Assembly (NCBI RefSeq): GCF_030295935.1
Contig: NZ_AP027362.1
Span: forward strand, 3,472,001 to 3,536,000
Source of the DNA: Thalassotalea piscium
GTDB taxonomy: Bacteria; Pseudomonadota; Gammaproteobacteria; Enterobacterales; Alteromonadaceae
Length of the DNA stretch: 64,000 nt
Reading direction: 5' to 3'
The position numbers and the translations under genes are program-made. Under the pieces are notes generated by a model, which did no database searches, was not told where the DNA came from, and saw nothing but the letters and a program-made list of their open reading frames with translations. Each line of letters begins with the position of its first letter. Positions within the stretch are counted from its first letter, which is position 1. Shown in pieces: positions 8,424-19,302 of this stretch.

Positions 8424-8893
8424 TAATTATTTCCTAACTGTAGGCGTCGAACGCGGACTTCCCCGTCTATATCCGTTGCATCTAAATCTATATTCTTAAT
8501 TGTTAATCCGTGTTTCTCCGATAACTGAGCAAGCCATTGTAATAACGAATTAAAGGCAATATTATCTATCCAAATTTGTAAGTCATCACCTTGTGGCTGA
8601 ATCCGAGTAATTGATATGCCACTTCGACTAGCAGCTTGATTAACAATACTTGATAAACTTGCATTATTACGAGGTTGTTTACTATTGCCACCATTTGCTT
8701 GATAGCGAGCGACTTCTTGTTTAACCCAGACCAATAATTCATGTTGGCGCGCAACCCGCTTCTCAGCGTTGATGATTTTTTTATTTAGCGGTTGCCATAC
8801 AAGGCTATAAAATAAAAAGATAACAACAATACCACCAAGCGCCCCTACTAAACGCTGCTCTCTAGTGTTTAAGCCTAACCACCATGCTTTCAT
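8423..8893 (-). CDS. gspM: Type II secretion inner-membrane protein GspM
   Basis: The 156-residue protein has a short cytoplasmic N-terminus (WWLGLNTREQRLV), one transmembrane helix (about residues 15-32, ending 'FYSLVWQPL') and a periplasmic ferredoxin-like domain. It partners GspL in the inner-membrane platform. Its ATG overlaps the gspL stop codon (TTATGA), and its own stop overlaps gspN, so translation of the three genes is coupled. Confidence 0.92.
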   Translation of the reverse strand: MKAWWLGLNTREQRLVGALGGIVVIFLFYSLVWQPLNKKIINAEKRVARQHELLVWVKQEVARYQANGGNSKQPRNNASLSSIVNQAASRSGISITRIQPQGDDLQIWIDNIAFNSLLQWLAQLSEKHGLTIKNIDLDATDIDGEVRVRRLQLGNN

Positions 8894-10131
8894 AAGCGAC
8901 CACCTTGTGATTTGTCTACAATACTAAACGAACCAGACACTTTTTCTCCTTGGTTATTTTGCGCTCCCTGAGAAACACTGAGCTGTTGCTTTTCAAGTTG
9001 TTGTTTAAACTGTTCAAATTGCTGATAACCGCTTGCTGTTGCCTGTAATCTTAATTCTTTACGTTTGCTATCAAACTTAATTGAATCAGGTTTAAGTTGT
9101 GGCACTTGGGCAAAAGCAGGCTGTACTTTACTGAGCATGGCCAAAAAGCTCTCCGATTCATCTCCACCGGATATTCCTGCCATTTTGCTTTTAAGTTGTG
9201 ACTTTACCGTTGCAACTCTTACTCGCTTTGTCTTTGGAAAAGCTTGTTTATATACATCAACTATTTCTTGTTCAATAACTTGCTGTTTATTCGTTAGCTG
9301 CCATAGGTGTGTACCTTTGTAAGCAAGGTTTAACATAAATGCTACCGCCATTATTGCCGCAGCAGCTTGCCATATTTTTAGCGCTGGCGAACGTTTCTCT
9401 TTTAGCTGATATTGGCCTTGTAATAAGTTAAAACTAACGCTATTACTGCCTTTAGCAAGTAAAGCAAGCGGTAACTCTTCAGGCATATTTTCAAGCGTTA
9501 GTCGTTCACTAGTGCCTGGTATTGGTGAGTAATGATGAAGGGTCGGTAAATTATCGCTCTTATGTTCCAAAGCTAGGTTTTCACTTACCATTGGCCAAAC
9601 AGCGCAGTCGATCACTTGCGCCTGCCACGTATCTTGCTTAATCAGCACTTGCTCGCCTAAAACAATTGCTTGCCAGGTATCAGGCATTGTCGGTAACGCT
9701 AATACATCGGGGATCATAACTTTAGAGCGAATATTTGCTTCACTAAGCCATGACAGCCATGATTCCATCTGTGCTTTTGCAGTAACCGCTACAAAGCAAT
9801 TATTAACACTACCCTCATTTTTCAAATTAGCATAGGCAAAAAACAAATGGTCTACATCTTGTGCAAGCTCATCTTCTAACATATAAGGTACAGCTAGCTT
9901 AATTGCGCGTTGCGATTTAGCCGGTACATGTAATTGCTTAAAAGCAACATCGCAGCCGGGAACAAATACTATCACCTTTCGCTGTTGTGATTTTTCTGTT
10001 AAATGTCCAAGTTGCTCTTTACTAGCAAGCTCTCCGCTAGCAATAATCTCATGCTCGGTATCAGAATAAACAAGCCAGTGAATTCGGTCATTAGCTGCGC
10101 TGCCTAATCTAATATATAAAGTTTCCGCCAT
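8890..10131 (-). CDS. gspL: Type II secretion inner-membrane protein GspL
   Basis: I place the start at ATG 10131 (MAETLYIRLG) because it has AGGAC nine bases upstream; a GTG at 10140 sits too close to that site. The protein has a cytoplasmic actin-like domain (about residues 1-240), one membrane helix ('IWQAAAAIMAVAFMLNLAY') and a periplasmic ferredoxin-like domain. GspL recruits the ATPase GspE to the membrane and pairs with GspM. It abuts the end of gspK. Confidence 0.92.
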   Translation of the reverse strand: MAETLYIRLGSAANDRIHWLVYSDTEHEIIASGELASKEQLGHLTEKSQQRKVIVFVPGCDVAFKQLHVPAKSQRAIKLAVPYMLEDELAQDVDHLFFAYANLKNEGSVNNCFVAVTAKAQMESWLSWLSEANIRSKVMIPDVLALPTMPDTWQAIVLGEQVLIKQDTWQAQVIDCAVWPMVSENLALEHKSDNLPTLHHYSPIPGTSERLTLENMPEELPLALLAKGSNSVSFNLLQGQYQLKEKRSPALKIWQAAAAIMAVAFMLNLAYKGTHLWQLTNKQQVIEQEIVDVYKQAFPKTKRVRVATVKSQLKSKMAGISGGDESESFLAMLSKVQPAFAQVPQLKPDSIKFDSKRKELRLQATASGYQQFEQFKQQLEKQQLSVSQGAQNNQGEKVSGSFSIVDKSQGGRL

Positions 10132-10132
10132 T

Positions 10133-11125
10133 TTAGTCACGTCCTATCATGCGGCTAATTACTGAAATAGTATTATCTTTTGAGACTTTCAAAAGAGAAG
10201 TCATTGCAAAGTAACTATTATTAAAATTTGCTGATGCTTTTAGTTTAAAGTATTCGCTATCAACAACAAACTGCTGTTTAAGCTCTTCTTTTATGTTTAA
10301 TTTACTGGCTTCCGGCGAATTAAAAAAATCTTCAATTCTTTCAAAACCTTCTTCTTGCCTTGAACTTAATAATTGCTCTGCATCTAGTAATGATATATCA
10401 AGTAACGCTTGCAATAATTCTGGGCGTTCTTCAGACAACGTATTAATGTTAATTTTATGCTCATTATTGTTAGGGATCACACAAACAAAGGGTTTAATTG
10501 CATGAATAACCTCAATAGTAAAATGTTCAACGACCCTCAACTCATTAACGCTAGACAACAGACCATTAGCGGCGAGATAAGAATGCTCTTTACCAGAATA
10601 ATCACTGTCTTCTGCTCCTCCTACGCTTGAAAGGTTACTATCACTATCTAACCAATCACTTAAGGAGTCTGCCAATTGTTCTGCTTCAAAAGTTGACGAG
10701 CCTATATTTTCAATATCTAAGGATATTATTAACCTCTCAAATGTTTGTCTAGCCACACTTTTTTTTACTGTTGTAGTATTTTCCTCTGGCTCATTTTGTA
10801 ACGCATTTAAATTTAAACACGCTTGATGATCTGAAATTTCGCCAGTGATATTACCAAAGTCGACCGGATAGCTCGTCTCCCCTTGTGCCCAAATTTGTTG
10901 CAAATGGGTGATTTTGTCTTCATCTTTAAATGCGCGAGTTAAAACCCTTTTTGCAAATGCTTCTGCGCCCATTGCATACCAATATGCTTGTTGATTAAAA
11001 GCAATGTTTGTCGTTCGTTGGGTCTGTAGCTGTATGCGTGCAAGCATTTGCGTTGCTATAACCGCTGCTAATGCCACTAATAACATTACTGTAATGAGAG
11101 CTACTCCATTATCATTACGTTTCAC
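10133..11125 (-). CDS. gspK: Type II secretion minor pseudopilin GspK
   Basis: The 330-residue protein starts MKRNDNGVALITVMLL: a prepilin-type leader with the processing glycine, but without the Glu at position 5 of the mature helix, as is usual for GspK, the tip pseudopilin. It is also larger than the other pseudopilins, again typical, with the extra globular alpha domain. Acidic patches ('SDWLDSDSNLS...EDSDYSG') probably correspond to the calcium-binding region. It overlaps gspJ by four bases. Confidence 0.93.
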   Translation of the reverse strand: MKRNDNGVALITVMLLVALAAVIATQMLARIQLQTQRTTNIAFNQQAYWYAMGAEAFAKRVLTRAFKDEDKITHLQQIWAQGETSYPVDFGNITGEISDHQACLNLNALQNEPEENTTTVKKSVARQTFERLIISLDIENIGSSTFEAEQLADSLSDWLDSDSNLSSVGGAEDSDYSGKEHSYLAANGLLSSVNELRVVEHFTIEVIHAIKPFVCVIPNNNEHKININTLSEERPELLQALLDISLLDAEQLLSSRQEEGFERIEDFFNSPEASKLNIKEELKQQFVVDSEYFKLKASANFNNSYFAMTSLLKVSKDNTISVISRMIGRD

Positions 11126-11766
11126 AGTCTTCTCGTCTCTGTTTGCGTAGCTTCACTCTCACCAGCAACTAAAAATTTACGGGTAAGCACGCCTAAATCT
11201 TCTGTGTCTAATATAATGCTAATTGCCAAAGGTAATCGACCTTCCTCAATGGTTTTCTGCCATTTTTTTTGATAATAAAACTCAAAAGAAATACGCTCTA
11301 CACCTGATATTAACGGCCTTATTTTGGGTTCTTCGCCAACCACACTATCAACAAAGTTAAAATGTAAACGTTGTAATTGTTTATCGTCAAGTCGATAAGC
11401 CACCGACTGCATGTCGCTACGCGGTATCAATAAACCTGGATTTGTCCAACCATATCGAACAAATGCCAAAGCATTATCAGAAGAAGCATAGCCATCAAAG
11501 CTTGTTCGAATAAAGTTTTTATCTGCAGCTTCACCTTCAATCCTCATACTACGATGAGCAATTTGTAATATGTCTCGCTCTATTATCATCCACGCGCGCT
11601 GTACTTCGTTTAAGCGTGTCATTTGCGCTTTAGAAACAGCTTCACTTTTAAGTACACCATCAAATAGACTAAAGCTAGCAAGACTTATTAGTGCAAATAT
11701 TGCAACGGAGACAAGTACTTCTAGTAAGGTAAACCCTATTTGAGTTTTTTGGCTAGCATATCTCAT
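11122..11766 (-). CDS. gspJ: Type II secretion minor pseudopilin GspJ
   Basis: The 214-residue protein has a prepilin peptidase site in 'QIGFTLLEVLVSVAIF', with Glu at position 5 after cleavage, followed by the long hydrophobic helix. The C-terminal part is the beta-rich GspJ domain ('AWMIIERDILQIAHR'). It forms the initiating tip complex with GspI and GspK. It overlaps gspI by one base and gspK by four. Confidence 0.93.
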   Translation of the reverse strand: MRYASQKTQIGFTLLEVLVSVAIFALISLASFSLFDGVLKSEAVSKAQMTRLNEVQRAWMIIERDILQIAHRSMRIEGEAADKNFIRTSFDGYASSDNALAFVRYGWTNPGLLIPRSDMQSVAYRLDDKQLQRLHFNFVDSVVGEEPKIRPLISGVERISFEFYYQKKWQKTIEEGRLPLAISIILDTEDLGVLTRKFLVAGESEATQTETRRL

Positions 11767-12182
11767 TAGCGCGACTCATTTCTTGATAGATAAGTCATTA
11801 GGCTGGTCAGTGCTAGTTTATCATCTTCATTAAACTTAACTTCAACGACAATTGCACGCATATCATTGTCAGTAGTTTTAATCACCTTTTGAACCCAAAA
11901 CCAAGTATGGCCCGCTAATTCAACTCGCCCCTTTCTGTTATCTTTAGGTGGCCAAGTTGTGTCTAAGCTCGCTTCTACAAGCTGATCGGAAGCTATCCAG
12001 TCGGCATAGGTTTTCTTTTCTAAAATTGAGAGATTATTCATATGCGTATCAGCCGTACTTAATAACGCAATGCCCGCAATTGAAAATATCGACAGGGCTA
12101 ATAACACTTCAATTAGGGTAAAACCAATGTATCGACGGTTAAACATTATGCGCATGTGACGTTGGCGTTTATTCTGGCTCAT
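11766..12182 (-). CDS. gspI: Type II secretion minor pseudopilin GspI
   Basis: The pseudopilin site is 'YIGFTLIEVLLALSIF'. Several starts are possible: I prefer ATG 12182 (MSQNKRQ), with a weak GGGG five to six bases upstream, overlapping the gspH end by 14 bases; ATG 12155 and 12146 give shorter leaders and cannot be excluded, while a TTG at 12197 is unlikely. The mature protein is about 115 residues, normal for GspI, which nucleates the pseudopilus tip with GspJ and GspK. Confidence 0.9.
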   Translation of the reverse strand: MSQNKRQRHMRIMFNRRYIGFTLIEVLLALSIFSIAGIALLSTADTHMNNLSILEKKTYADWIASDQLVEASLDTTWPPKDNRKGRVELAGHTWFWVQKVIKTTDNDMRAIVVEVKFNEDDKLALTSLMTYLSRNESR

Positions 12183-12789
12183 AATAAACCCCGTCAATTA
12201 CTGGCCCTTGAACTGTTAACGGTGTGGTGTACTTACCAATAACATCATAGGTTATTTCTTCATCTAAGCCGTTAGTTATTTCCCAGCCAAAGGTTAATTT
12301 AAACGGAGTAATATCACCACCAGATAATATATAAACCTGAGGAATGATGGGTTTTTCCTCTTCATTATCTAAGGTAAAATCGTCCTCGTCATCGGGTATA
12401 AACAATTCGCGGCTAATTAATGATGATGCTTCTGGCACTAAATCGTCATACACTATCGTTAATGTCATTTGATCGGGAAGTTGATAAAGACCAAGCGCAG
12501 CGATATCGTCTAATTCTACCCACTGAGTTCCGTTATAACCAACAAAGTGATAGCTACTTTTATCGAGCACTAAACCCAACTCAATGTTATTTAATAGGCC
12601 ATATTGGGCAGCTAAATCAAAAATTCCAGCAAAACGTACACTTTCTTGCTGTAATTCAGACTCTGACTTATTGCTGTTAAAACTAAATTGTATTGCTGCA
12701 GCCATTAAACCAACAACCACGATCACAACTAACACTTCAATTAAAGTAAAGCCATTACGTTTTAGTTGGTTCGAGCTGTAGCTAGTCAT
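12169..12789 (-). CDS. gspH: Type II secretion minor pseudopilin GspH
   Basis: The 206-residue protein carries the cleavage site 'RNGFTLIEVLVVIVVVGL' near the N-terminus and the GspH globular domain ('LNNIELGLVLDKSSYHFVGY'). The acidic insert around residues 135-145 ('DDEDDFTLDNEEE') is unusually rich in Asp and Glu. It lies between the major pseudopilin gene gspG (23-base gap) and gspI (short overlap). Confidence 0.92.
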   Translation of the reverse strand: MTSYSSNQLKRNGFTLIEVLVVIVVVGLMAAAIQFSFNSNKSESELQQESVRFAGIFDLAAQYGLLNNIELGLVLDKSSYHFVGYNGTQWVELDDIAALGLYQLPDQMTLTIVYDDLVPEASSLISRELFIPDDEDDFTLDNEEEKPIIPQVYILSGGDITPFKLTFGWEITNGLDEEITYDVIGKYTTPLTVQGPVIDGVYYEPE

Positions 12790-12812
12790 AGTTAACCATC
12801 TACTATCAATGT

Positions 12813-13256
12813 TTATTGATAGTCGCCTAAGTTCCAGTTACCAATATCGTCGTCGGTATCGCTCACTCCATCGGGACCCATTGAGAATACATCCATTTTG
12901 CCATGCTCACCTGGGTTTAATAGTTGATAATCATTACCCCATGGATCTTTAGGTAAACGTTTTATATAACCACCTTCTGGGAAGCGTCGTGGTAAAGGCT
13001 CTATATCTGTTTCAGTTACAAGTGCCTCAAGCCCTTGCTCAGTTGTTGGGTAGCTATAGTTTTGTGAGCGATACATGCCCAATGCTGTTTCTAAAGCACC
13101 AATGTCAATGACCGCTTTTTGCTCTCTTGCTTGGTCTTGGCTGCCCATTAAGTTAGGTACAACCATACTCGCTAATATGCCTAAAATTACAATAACCACC
13201 ATAATCTCAAGTAAGGTAAAGCCTTTTTGTTTTCTGTTGTTTCTACTACGTTTCAT
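12813..13256 (-). CDS. gspG: Type II secretion major pseudopilin GspG
   Basis: The 147-residue protein has the classic leader and site 'KQKGFTLLEIMVVIVILGI' followed by 'ASMVVPNLMG'. The C-terminal half contains the conserved 'YPTTEQGLEALV', 'PKDPWGNDYQ' and an aspartate-rich calcium site ('DGVSDTDDDIGNW'). It polymerises into the periplasmic pseudopilus that pushes substrates through the secretin. The gene is directly downstream of gspF. Confidence 0.96.
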   Translation of the reverse strand: MKRSRNNRKQKGFTLLEIMVVIVILGILASMVVPNLMGSQDQAREQKAVIDIGALETALGMYRSQNYSYPTTEQGLEALVTETDIEPLPRRFPEGGYIKRLPKDPWGNDYQLLNPGEHGKMDVFSMGPDGVSDTDDDIGNWNLGDYQ

Positions 13257-13257
13257 A

Positions 13258-14481
13258 TTAACTTCCTATCATTGTATTTAGCTGTAATATCGGCTGCAAT
13301 ATTGCCATTACAATAAACAGTACAACACCTGCCATACTGATCATAATTGCTGGCTCTAATGCTTTCAGTGATATATTCATTATTGCCTCAAACTCGCGGT
13401 CTTGGTTATCGGCCGCACGGCCAAGCATATGTTCAAGTTTTCCACTTTTTTCACCACTGGCAATCATGTGAAGCATCATAGGGGGGAAGAGCTTGGTTTG
13501 CTCTAATGAAACACGTAAGCTTGACCCCTCTCGAACTTTACTCGCCGCTTCTTTAACTTTGCGCTTTATATGTAGGTTATTGAGTACTTCTCCTGAAATT
13601 TGCATACTTTCAAGTAACGGTACTGCACTTGCCGTTAATATACTTAATGTGCGAGCAAAGCGAGCAGTATTCAAACCCCGAGCTACTTTTCCGATACCAG
13701 GTAAGGATAATAAACGTTGGTGATATGCCAATTTAAATGATGGTCTTTGTAAAAGCCGCCCAAAAGCGATGCTAAGTAAAATTAAAAATAGAACAATATA
13801 TAAACCATAATTTTGCAGAAATTCACTTGCTGCAATTAAAAATTGAGTGCTTTGCGGTAAATTAGCGCCCATATGCTCAAATTGCCCAACAATTTGTGGC
13901 ACCACTTTCGTTAATAATATTACGATCACACCAATGGCAACTACCGTCATTATTATCGGGTACACCAGTGCTTGAATAAGCTGAGAGCGTAGTTGCTGAC
14001 GTTGTTCTGTATAATCAGCTAAGCGATTGAGTACTTTATCTAAATGGCCTGACTTTTCCCCTGCGGCAACCATAGCGCGAAATAAGTCACTAAAGACTTG
14101 GGGGAATTCTGCCATGCTTTCTGCTAAGCCATACCCTTCTGTTACTTTAGTTCGAACCGCCATAACCATACTTTTAAGACTATTTTTATCACACTGTTCT
14201 GCAACAGCAAGAAGCGACTCTTCAAGTGGCAAACCAGATTCAACAAGTGTTGCTAATTGGCGAGTAATTAACGCAAGCTCTGTTGCAGATATTTTATTTC
14301 TACCACCAAAACGTGCTCTAGCCGAATTTTGTTTAGACTTTTGTAAGCTTGGGGTTACCTCTGTTGGGATTAGCCCTTGTTCTCTTAAGAGCGATCGAAC
14401 TTGCCTTGGCGTATCTCCTTCTATTACACCTTTTTTATACTTTCCTCGCTGGTCTACCGCTTGATAATCAAATGCTGCCAT
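13258..14481 (-). CDS. gspF: Type II secretion inner-membrane platform protein GspF
   Basis: The 407-residue protein has two homologous cytoplasmic helical domains, each with 'MVAAGEKSG' or 'MIASGEKSG', separated by membrane helices around residues 170-190, 220-240 and 375-400. It opens with 'AAFDYQAVDQRGK', the standard GspF start. It is the polytopic core of the assembly platform driven by GspE. The gap to gspE is 11 bases. Confidence 0.96.
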   Translation of the reverse strand: MAAFDYQAVDQRGKYKKGVIEGDTPRQVRSLLREQGLIPTEVTPSLQKSKQNSARARFGGRNKISATELALITRQLATLVESGLPLEESLLAVAEQCDKNSLKSMVMAVRTKVTEGYGLAESMAEFPQVFSDLFRAMVAAGEKSGHLDKVLNRLADYTEQRQQLRSQLIQALVYPIIMTVVAIGVIVILLTKVVPQIVGQFEHMGANLPQSTQFLIAASEFLQNYGLYIVLFLILLSIAFGRLLQRPSFKLAYHQRLLSLPGIGKVARGLNTARFARTLSILTASAVPLLESMQISGEVLNNLHIKRKVKEAASKVREGSSLRVSLEQTKLFPPMMLHMIASGEKSGKLEHMLGRAADNQDREFEAIMNISLKALEPAIMISMAGVVLFIVMAILQPILQLNTMIGS

Positions 14482-14492
14482 AGTAATTACTC

Positions 14493-16034
14493 TTAGTCTT
14501 CACGAGTAACACGCAACACTTCTTCAAGTGTTGTTATACCAGCTAATACTTTATCAAAGCCATCCCGACGAATGCTTGGGCATATTTTACGAATATAGCG
14601 CTCAATTGCTTGCTCTGCTTTACCGTTGTGAATTAACTCTCTTACTTTATCATCAACAAATAGCAGCTCATGAATACCTGTCCGTCCTTTATAGCCTTTC
14701 TGATTGCACTCCTTACAACCAACTGCTCGGTAAATTGGCTGCTTGTTATCACGCGTTAATGATAATATTTTCAGCTCTTCTTCATCAGGTAAATGACTTT
14801 CTTTACAATACGGGCACAAGGTGCGAACCAGTCGTTGGGCGAGTACACCAAGCAAACTTGATGACAGCAGAAAAGGTTCAACACCCATGTCTTCCATACG
14901 GGTTATTGCACCAGAGGCTGTATTTGTATGCAAGGTCGACATAACCAGATGCCCTGTTAAGCTTGCTTGTACCGCTATCTGGGCTGTTTCTAAATCTCGT
15001 ATTTCACCCACCATTACCACATCAGGATCTTGTCGTAATATTGCTCTTAATCCTCGAGCAAAGGTCATATCAACTTTTGTATTTACTTGTGTTTGCCCGA
15101 TACCTTCAATAGCAAATTCAATCGGATCTTCTACCGTTAAAACGTTGCGCTCTTTATTGTCTATTTGACTTAAACCAGCATATAACGTGGTACTTTTACC
15201 TGAGCCTGTAGGCCCAGTAACTAATATAATGCCATGCGGTTTTTCAATTAGTTGCGAAAATATTTGGCGGTTATTTTCTGTCATGCCCAAATCTTGTAAA
15301 TCAAGACGAGCAGAGTTTTTATCGAGTAAGCGCAGCACAACTCGCTCACCATGACCTGTAGGCATTGTAGATACACGAACATCAACAGCTCTACCAGCGA
15401 TACGTAATGAAATTCTGCCATCTTGCGGAATACGTTTTTCAGCGATATCAAGCTTTGCCATTACTTTAATACGAGAAACTAACAATGACGCGAGTTTACG
15501 GTTTGGTCTAAGCACCTCGCGTAAAACTCCGTCTACTCGAAAACGTATTTGTAAGCTTTGTTCAAACGTTTCAATGTGTATGTCTGATGCGTTTTCTTTG
15601 ATCGCTTCACTTAACATGGCGTTAATTAACTTAATAATCGGCGCGTCATCTTCGTTTTCAAGTAAGTCTTCGGTTTCTGTCATTTCATCAGCAAGCGAGT
15701 ACAGATCGACCTCGTTACCAATATTTTCCATCATTTGTTGTGCTTCCGACGAATTCCTTTGATAAGCCTCTGTTAGCATAAATTCAAAGTGCTCAGGTGT
15801 TTCTATCTGCACAGTTATCGGCTGCTTAACGATACGACGTACTTCACTTAGCGCACTTACAGACACCGACTGTAAACAATGCACACAATAATGGTCATCA
15901 ACACACTTCACTAATATGCTATGTCGTTTAGCAAAGCCGAACGGTAAGTAAACAACATCGCTACCGAGTTCTTCCAATACGGCGAGATCAATTGCTTCAT
16001 CTGTTTCTATTTCAGTAGGCGCTGATTCAATCAT
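14493..16034 (-). CDS. gspE: Type II secretion ATPase GspE
   Basis: The 513-residue AAA+-like secretion ATPase shows Walker [10 protein letters not shown] (274-282), Asp box 'VEDPIEF' (301-307), Walker B 'VVMVGEIRD' (around 340), the His box ending 'LVMSTLHTN', and a tetracysteine zinc site (C407, C410, C440, C443). The N1 domain that binds GspL is present. It provides the energy for pseudopilus assembly in the cytoplasm. Confidence 0.96.
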   Translation of the reverse strand: MIESAPTEIETDEAIDLAVLEELGSDVVYLPFGFAKRHSILVKCVDDHYCVHCLQSVSVSALSEVRRIVKQPITVQIETPEHFEFMLTEAYQRNSSEAQQMMENIGNEVDLYSLADEMTETEDLLENEDDAPIIKLINAMLSEAIKENASDIHIETFEQSLQIRFRVDGVLREVLRPNRKLASLLVSRIKVMAKLDIAEKRIPQDGRISLRIAGRAVDVRVSTMPTGHGERVVLRLLDKNSARLDLQDLGMTENNRQIFSQLIEKPHGIILVTGPTGSGKSTTLYAGLSQIDNKERNVLTVEDPIEFAIEGIGQTQVNTKVDMTFARGLRAILRQDPDVVMVGEIRDLETAQIAVQASLTGHLVMSTLHTNTASGAITRMEDMGVEPFLLSSSLLGVLAQRLVRTLCPYCKESHLPDEEELKILSLTRDNKQPIYRAVGCKECNQKGYKGRTGIHELLFVDDKVRELIHNGKAEQAIERYIRKICPSIRRDGFDKVLAGITTLEEVLRVTRED

Positions 16035-16036
16035 GA

Positions 16037-18133
16037 TTACTGCTCATTTTCCTGACGAGGTTTACCGATATTATTTTGCTCAGCTTGCTTCTTCTCGGTG
16101 TATTCATCAAATGATGGCGGCAATGAAAGCTCATCGTTCCATTCTGGTAATAATGGTAACTTTTTATCATCCATTAACGATAAACCATGTTCGATTCGAT
16201 TTAATTCTTGGGCACGTATGTAATTATACTTTTCTTTACTAATATCATTCATTAAGCTGCCATCTCGAATTATCGTCGGCCTTAAAAACACCATTAAATT
16301 ACGCTTACGCTTAGTATTGCTAGTAGATTTAAATAGATGACCAATAATGGGAATATCACCCAAAAATGGTACTTTTTGCTGACTCTCTTGAACATCTTCG
16401 TCAATTAGCCCACCAAGCACTATTGTTTGACCATTGTCAGCCATAACCGTTGTACTTAATTTACGCTTGTTAATTGATATATCGACACCCGTTGCACCAC
16501 TTACTGATGAAACTTCTTGCACTATAGTGAGCTGCACTCCCGTTCCTTCGTTAACTCTTGGTGTAACTTTTAATTTAATACCTACTTCTTGACGTTCAAC
16601 TGTTTGAAATGGGTTTCCGTTATTACTGCCAGCGGTTGATCCTGTTAAAATTGGGATTTCTTGACCGACTAAAAACTCAGCTTCTTCATTATCAAGCGTA
16701 GTAATACTAGGCGTTGATAATATATTAGAATTAGTGTCTGAACTTACTGCTTGTACAATAGCTCCCCAGTCACCTTTCATCAGTCCAATCATAGTTCCAT
16801 TTACCGTACCCAGTAATTGAGCAAGTAAACTATAGTCACCTCGCGTGTCTGGATTTTTAGTGGTGATAGGATTTCCGTTACCATCAATCGTTGTAACAGT
16901 GTTACCTTCTTCTCCTCTGGCAGCTTCGGCAGCACCAGCAATAGCGCTTAATGAAGCAGGTCCATTATTGAACTGAGTAAATCCACCATTTTCATTATAA
17001 AATTGCACCCCTAAGTTAATGCCATCGCCTTCAAATACTTCAACAATAATTGCCTCTACAAGCACTTGCGCGCGGCGAATATCTAATTGACGGATAACGG
17101 TTTCAAGTGAGCGTAACATATCGGGTTGAGCTGTGATTACTAGGGTGTTGGTTGACTCATGCGCGTCGATACTAATATCACGTGTTTTACTGACTCTTGG
17201 TTGGTTTTTAGCGGTAGCACCTTCAGCTTCAATAGATGCACTAACGCCTTCAAGCACTTTAACTAAATCTTCGGCTTTGGCATATTTAAGATAATAAACG
17301 CGCGTATTGCCGTTGGTTTCAAGTTCACTGTCAAGACGAGATACTAACGATGACACTCTTTCTCTTGCTTGGCGTTCTCCGCTAACTACTACGCTATTTG
17401 TGCGGTCATCAGCAACAATTTTAGGAATAAGAAAAGTTGGTGTTGAAACGCCTTTTCCTTGCCCTGGTTGATTCATTGCTTCAATAATACGCACCATTTC
17501 ACTCGCAGAAGCATATTGCAGTTTTATAATTTCAACATCTTGGTCGCCCGCTCTATCTACTCGCTTAATAATATTAACTAATCGATTGACCCCTGCAGCA
17601 GTACCAGTGATCATTATAACATTCGCTGGATCATAGTTAGTTACTGTACCACCACCTGCTTGATCTGATATTTGTCGTAATAATGGGGTTAACTCTCTTA
17701 CCGTCACATTTTTAACTTCAACAACCCGTGTGACCATTTCATCGCCAACTCCTGGATTTTCTTCTCCAACCACAGGAATAGAAGACGACTTGGCTTCTTT
17801 TTTGCGAACAATTTTTACAATATTATTTTCCATTTGCACTGCAGCAAAACCATAGACCTCTAATACATTTAAGAAAAATTGGTAGTACTGCTCTTCTGTT
17901 AACAAGTCATAACTTCGTACATTAACTTTACCGCGAACGTTAGGATCAACAATCATGGTTTTTTTCAAATTTTTACCGACAATATTAATAAACTCTTCTA
18001 AGTCGGTGCCTTTAAAATTGGGAGAATATTGGGCCGCAGATGCCGAGGTTAAAAATACACTAGTACTTAACGCTACAGTCGCTAACATGAAAGCTAATTT
18101 TTTATACCAAGGCGCAGTTGCTGGTGTGCGCAT
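16037..18133 (-). CDS. gspD: Type II secretion outer-membrane secretin GspD
   Basis: The 698-residue protein has a signal peptide ending in SASA, N0-N3 domains ('[16 protein letters not shown]', '[18 protein letters not shown]', '[18 protein letters not shown]') and the C-terminal secretin core with '[14 protein letters not shown]' and '[13 protein letters not shown]'. It forms the outer-membrane channel. ATG 18133 has AAGGAA six bases upstream. The final region after the secretin domain ('[10 protein letters not shown]...') may be the S-domain that binds a pilotin. Confidence 0.96.
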   Translation of the reverse strand: MRTPATAPWYKKLAFMLATVALSTSVFLTSASAAQYSPNFKGTDLEEFINIVGKNLKKTMIVDPNVRGKVNVRSYDLLTEEQYYQFFLNVLEVYGFAAVQMENNIVKIVRKKEAKSSSIPVVGEENPGVGDEMVTRVVEVKNVTVRELTPLLRQISDQAGGGTVTNYDPANVIMITGTAAGVNRLVNIIKRVDRAGDQDVEIIKLQYASASEMVRIIEAMNQPGQGKGVSTPTFLIPKIVADDRTNSVVVSGERQARERVSSLVSRLDSELETNGNTRVYYLKYAKAEDLVKVLEGVSASIEAEGATAKNQPRVSKTRDISIDAHESTNTLVITAQPDMLRSLETVIRQLDIRRAQVLVEAIIVEVFEGDGINLGVQFYNENGGFTQFNNGPASLSAIAGAAEAARGEEGNTVTTIDGNGNPITTKNPDTRGDYSLLAQLLGTVNGTMIGLMKGDWGAIVQAVSSDTNSNILSTPSITTLDNEEAEFLVGQEIPILTGSTAGSNNGNPFQTVERQEVGIKLKVTPRVNEGTGVQLTIVQEVSSVSGATGVDISINKRKLSTTVMADNGQTIVLGGLIDEDVQESQQKVPFLGDIPIIGHLFKSTSNTKRKRNLMVFLRPTIIRDGSLMNDISKEKYNYIRAQELNRIEHGLSLMDDKKLPLLPEWNDELSLPPSFDEYTEKKQAEQNNIGKPRQENEQ

Positions 18134-18149
18134 GAAAAATTCCTTAAAA

Positions 18150-19103
18150 CTAATTTATACTAAATAAAATCTCAGTAATGTCGCCATTACGATCAACAAT
18201 AAGTGAGACTTCCGACTGCTCTTTAAGTTCTTGTAACGCTTGAGCTGCGTTACTCGGTACGGTTAAGTCATAACCATTAATTTGTACAGCAACATCGCCC
18301 GCCTTTAAGCCAGATGAAGTAAAGAATTCACTATTACTCCCTGGCATCAAACTATAACCAACAATGTTGCCCCCTTGGCGTTTAGGGCTAATTCTTAAGT
18401 AGTCCGTTATTTTGCCTGGGTCTTCGTTTAGATCGTCTTTTAACTGCTGAGTTGTTGCACTTAAACGCTCGTTATCTCGTTGATCAACAATATTGGGGCT
18501 AGTAAAGCTAGATTGAGCTCGGTTTGATGAAGGAGCTCTAGGTAATTCAGACTTACGTGTACCTATACTCGAGTGTTTTTGATATTTAAATCCGTCAAGC
18601 ATCAATGTTTCGAGTTTACCATTAACTTTAATTAATACCCTATCATGAAAAACTTTCGCTAAAGTGGCTCGAGTCCCTATAATTTGCTCATCAATGCCAT
18701 AAGTGGCTTGTTTACCATTGTTTTCGATAACTGCAGCTGCAATAGCCGCATTATCACTAGCAACAGCACCTGCTAATGTTAAGTTCAACTTTGTCTCAGG
18801 GGCGTCTTCGGCTTGTGCTAGTTCTACGTTTGGTACTTGCTTAACTTGGTTGTATTGACCAAATAAATTCAGTTGTTTTATTGGGTTAATGTCAATTGAA
18901 TGAGGTGCTTGGCCTGCACTTCTTGAAAATTCATAACTAACCGAAGTAAAAGTGGTATCATTATCAAGCAGTAACCAAGTAATTTTTGCTGCTAAAAAAG
19001 CCACGTATATAAGTAGTAATACACAAATTACTTTTGCTGCTTTTTGTTGCGGAAACTTTAACAAAACACTGTTAAATTCATTCCAGTTATTGGGTAACTG
19101 CAT
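18150..19103 (-). CDS. gspC: Type II secretion coupling protein GspC
   Basis: The 317-residue protein has a cytoplasmic N-terminus, one membrane helix (residues about 24-45), the homology region around 'LNLFGQY' to 'LMLDGFKYQ', and a C-terminal PDZ domain ('SNSEFFTSSGLKAGDVAVQINGYDL'). GspC links the inner-membrane platform with the secretin and helps select substrates. It is the first gene of the operon, divergent from hslR with a 199-base spacer that must hold the operon promoter. Confidence 0.94.
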   Translation of the reverse strand: MQLPNNWNEFNSVLLKFPQQKAAKVICVLLLIYVAFLAAKITWLLLDNDTTFTSVSYEFSRSAGQAPHSIDINPIKQLNLFGQYNQVKQVPNVELAQAEDAPETKLNLTLAGAVASDNAAIAAAVIENNGKQATYGIDEQIIGTRATLAKVFHDRVLIKVNGKLETLMLDGFKYQKHSSIGTRKSELPRAPSSNRAQSSFTSPNIVDQRDNERLSATTQQLKDDLNEDPGKITDYLRISPKRQGGNIVGYSLMPGSNSEFFTSSGLKAGDVAVQINGYDLTVPSNAAQALQELKEQSEVSLIVDRNGDITEILFSIN

Positions 19104-19302
19104 ACTGCTCTTTATTATATAAGTGATAAAAGTTAATAAATTGTTACTGATAATACGTCAGTGGATGCTTTCCAACAAGTTAACATCTTAATTTTTTACT
19201 ATTATTTATAAAGTATAGCGAAAAAAATTACTCTATGATAACGTGCGCGGCCTTTTTATATCGATATAATAGCCTATATAATATGAACAAATATACAAGA
19301 TT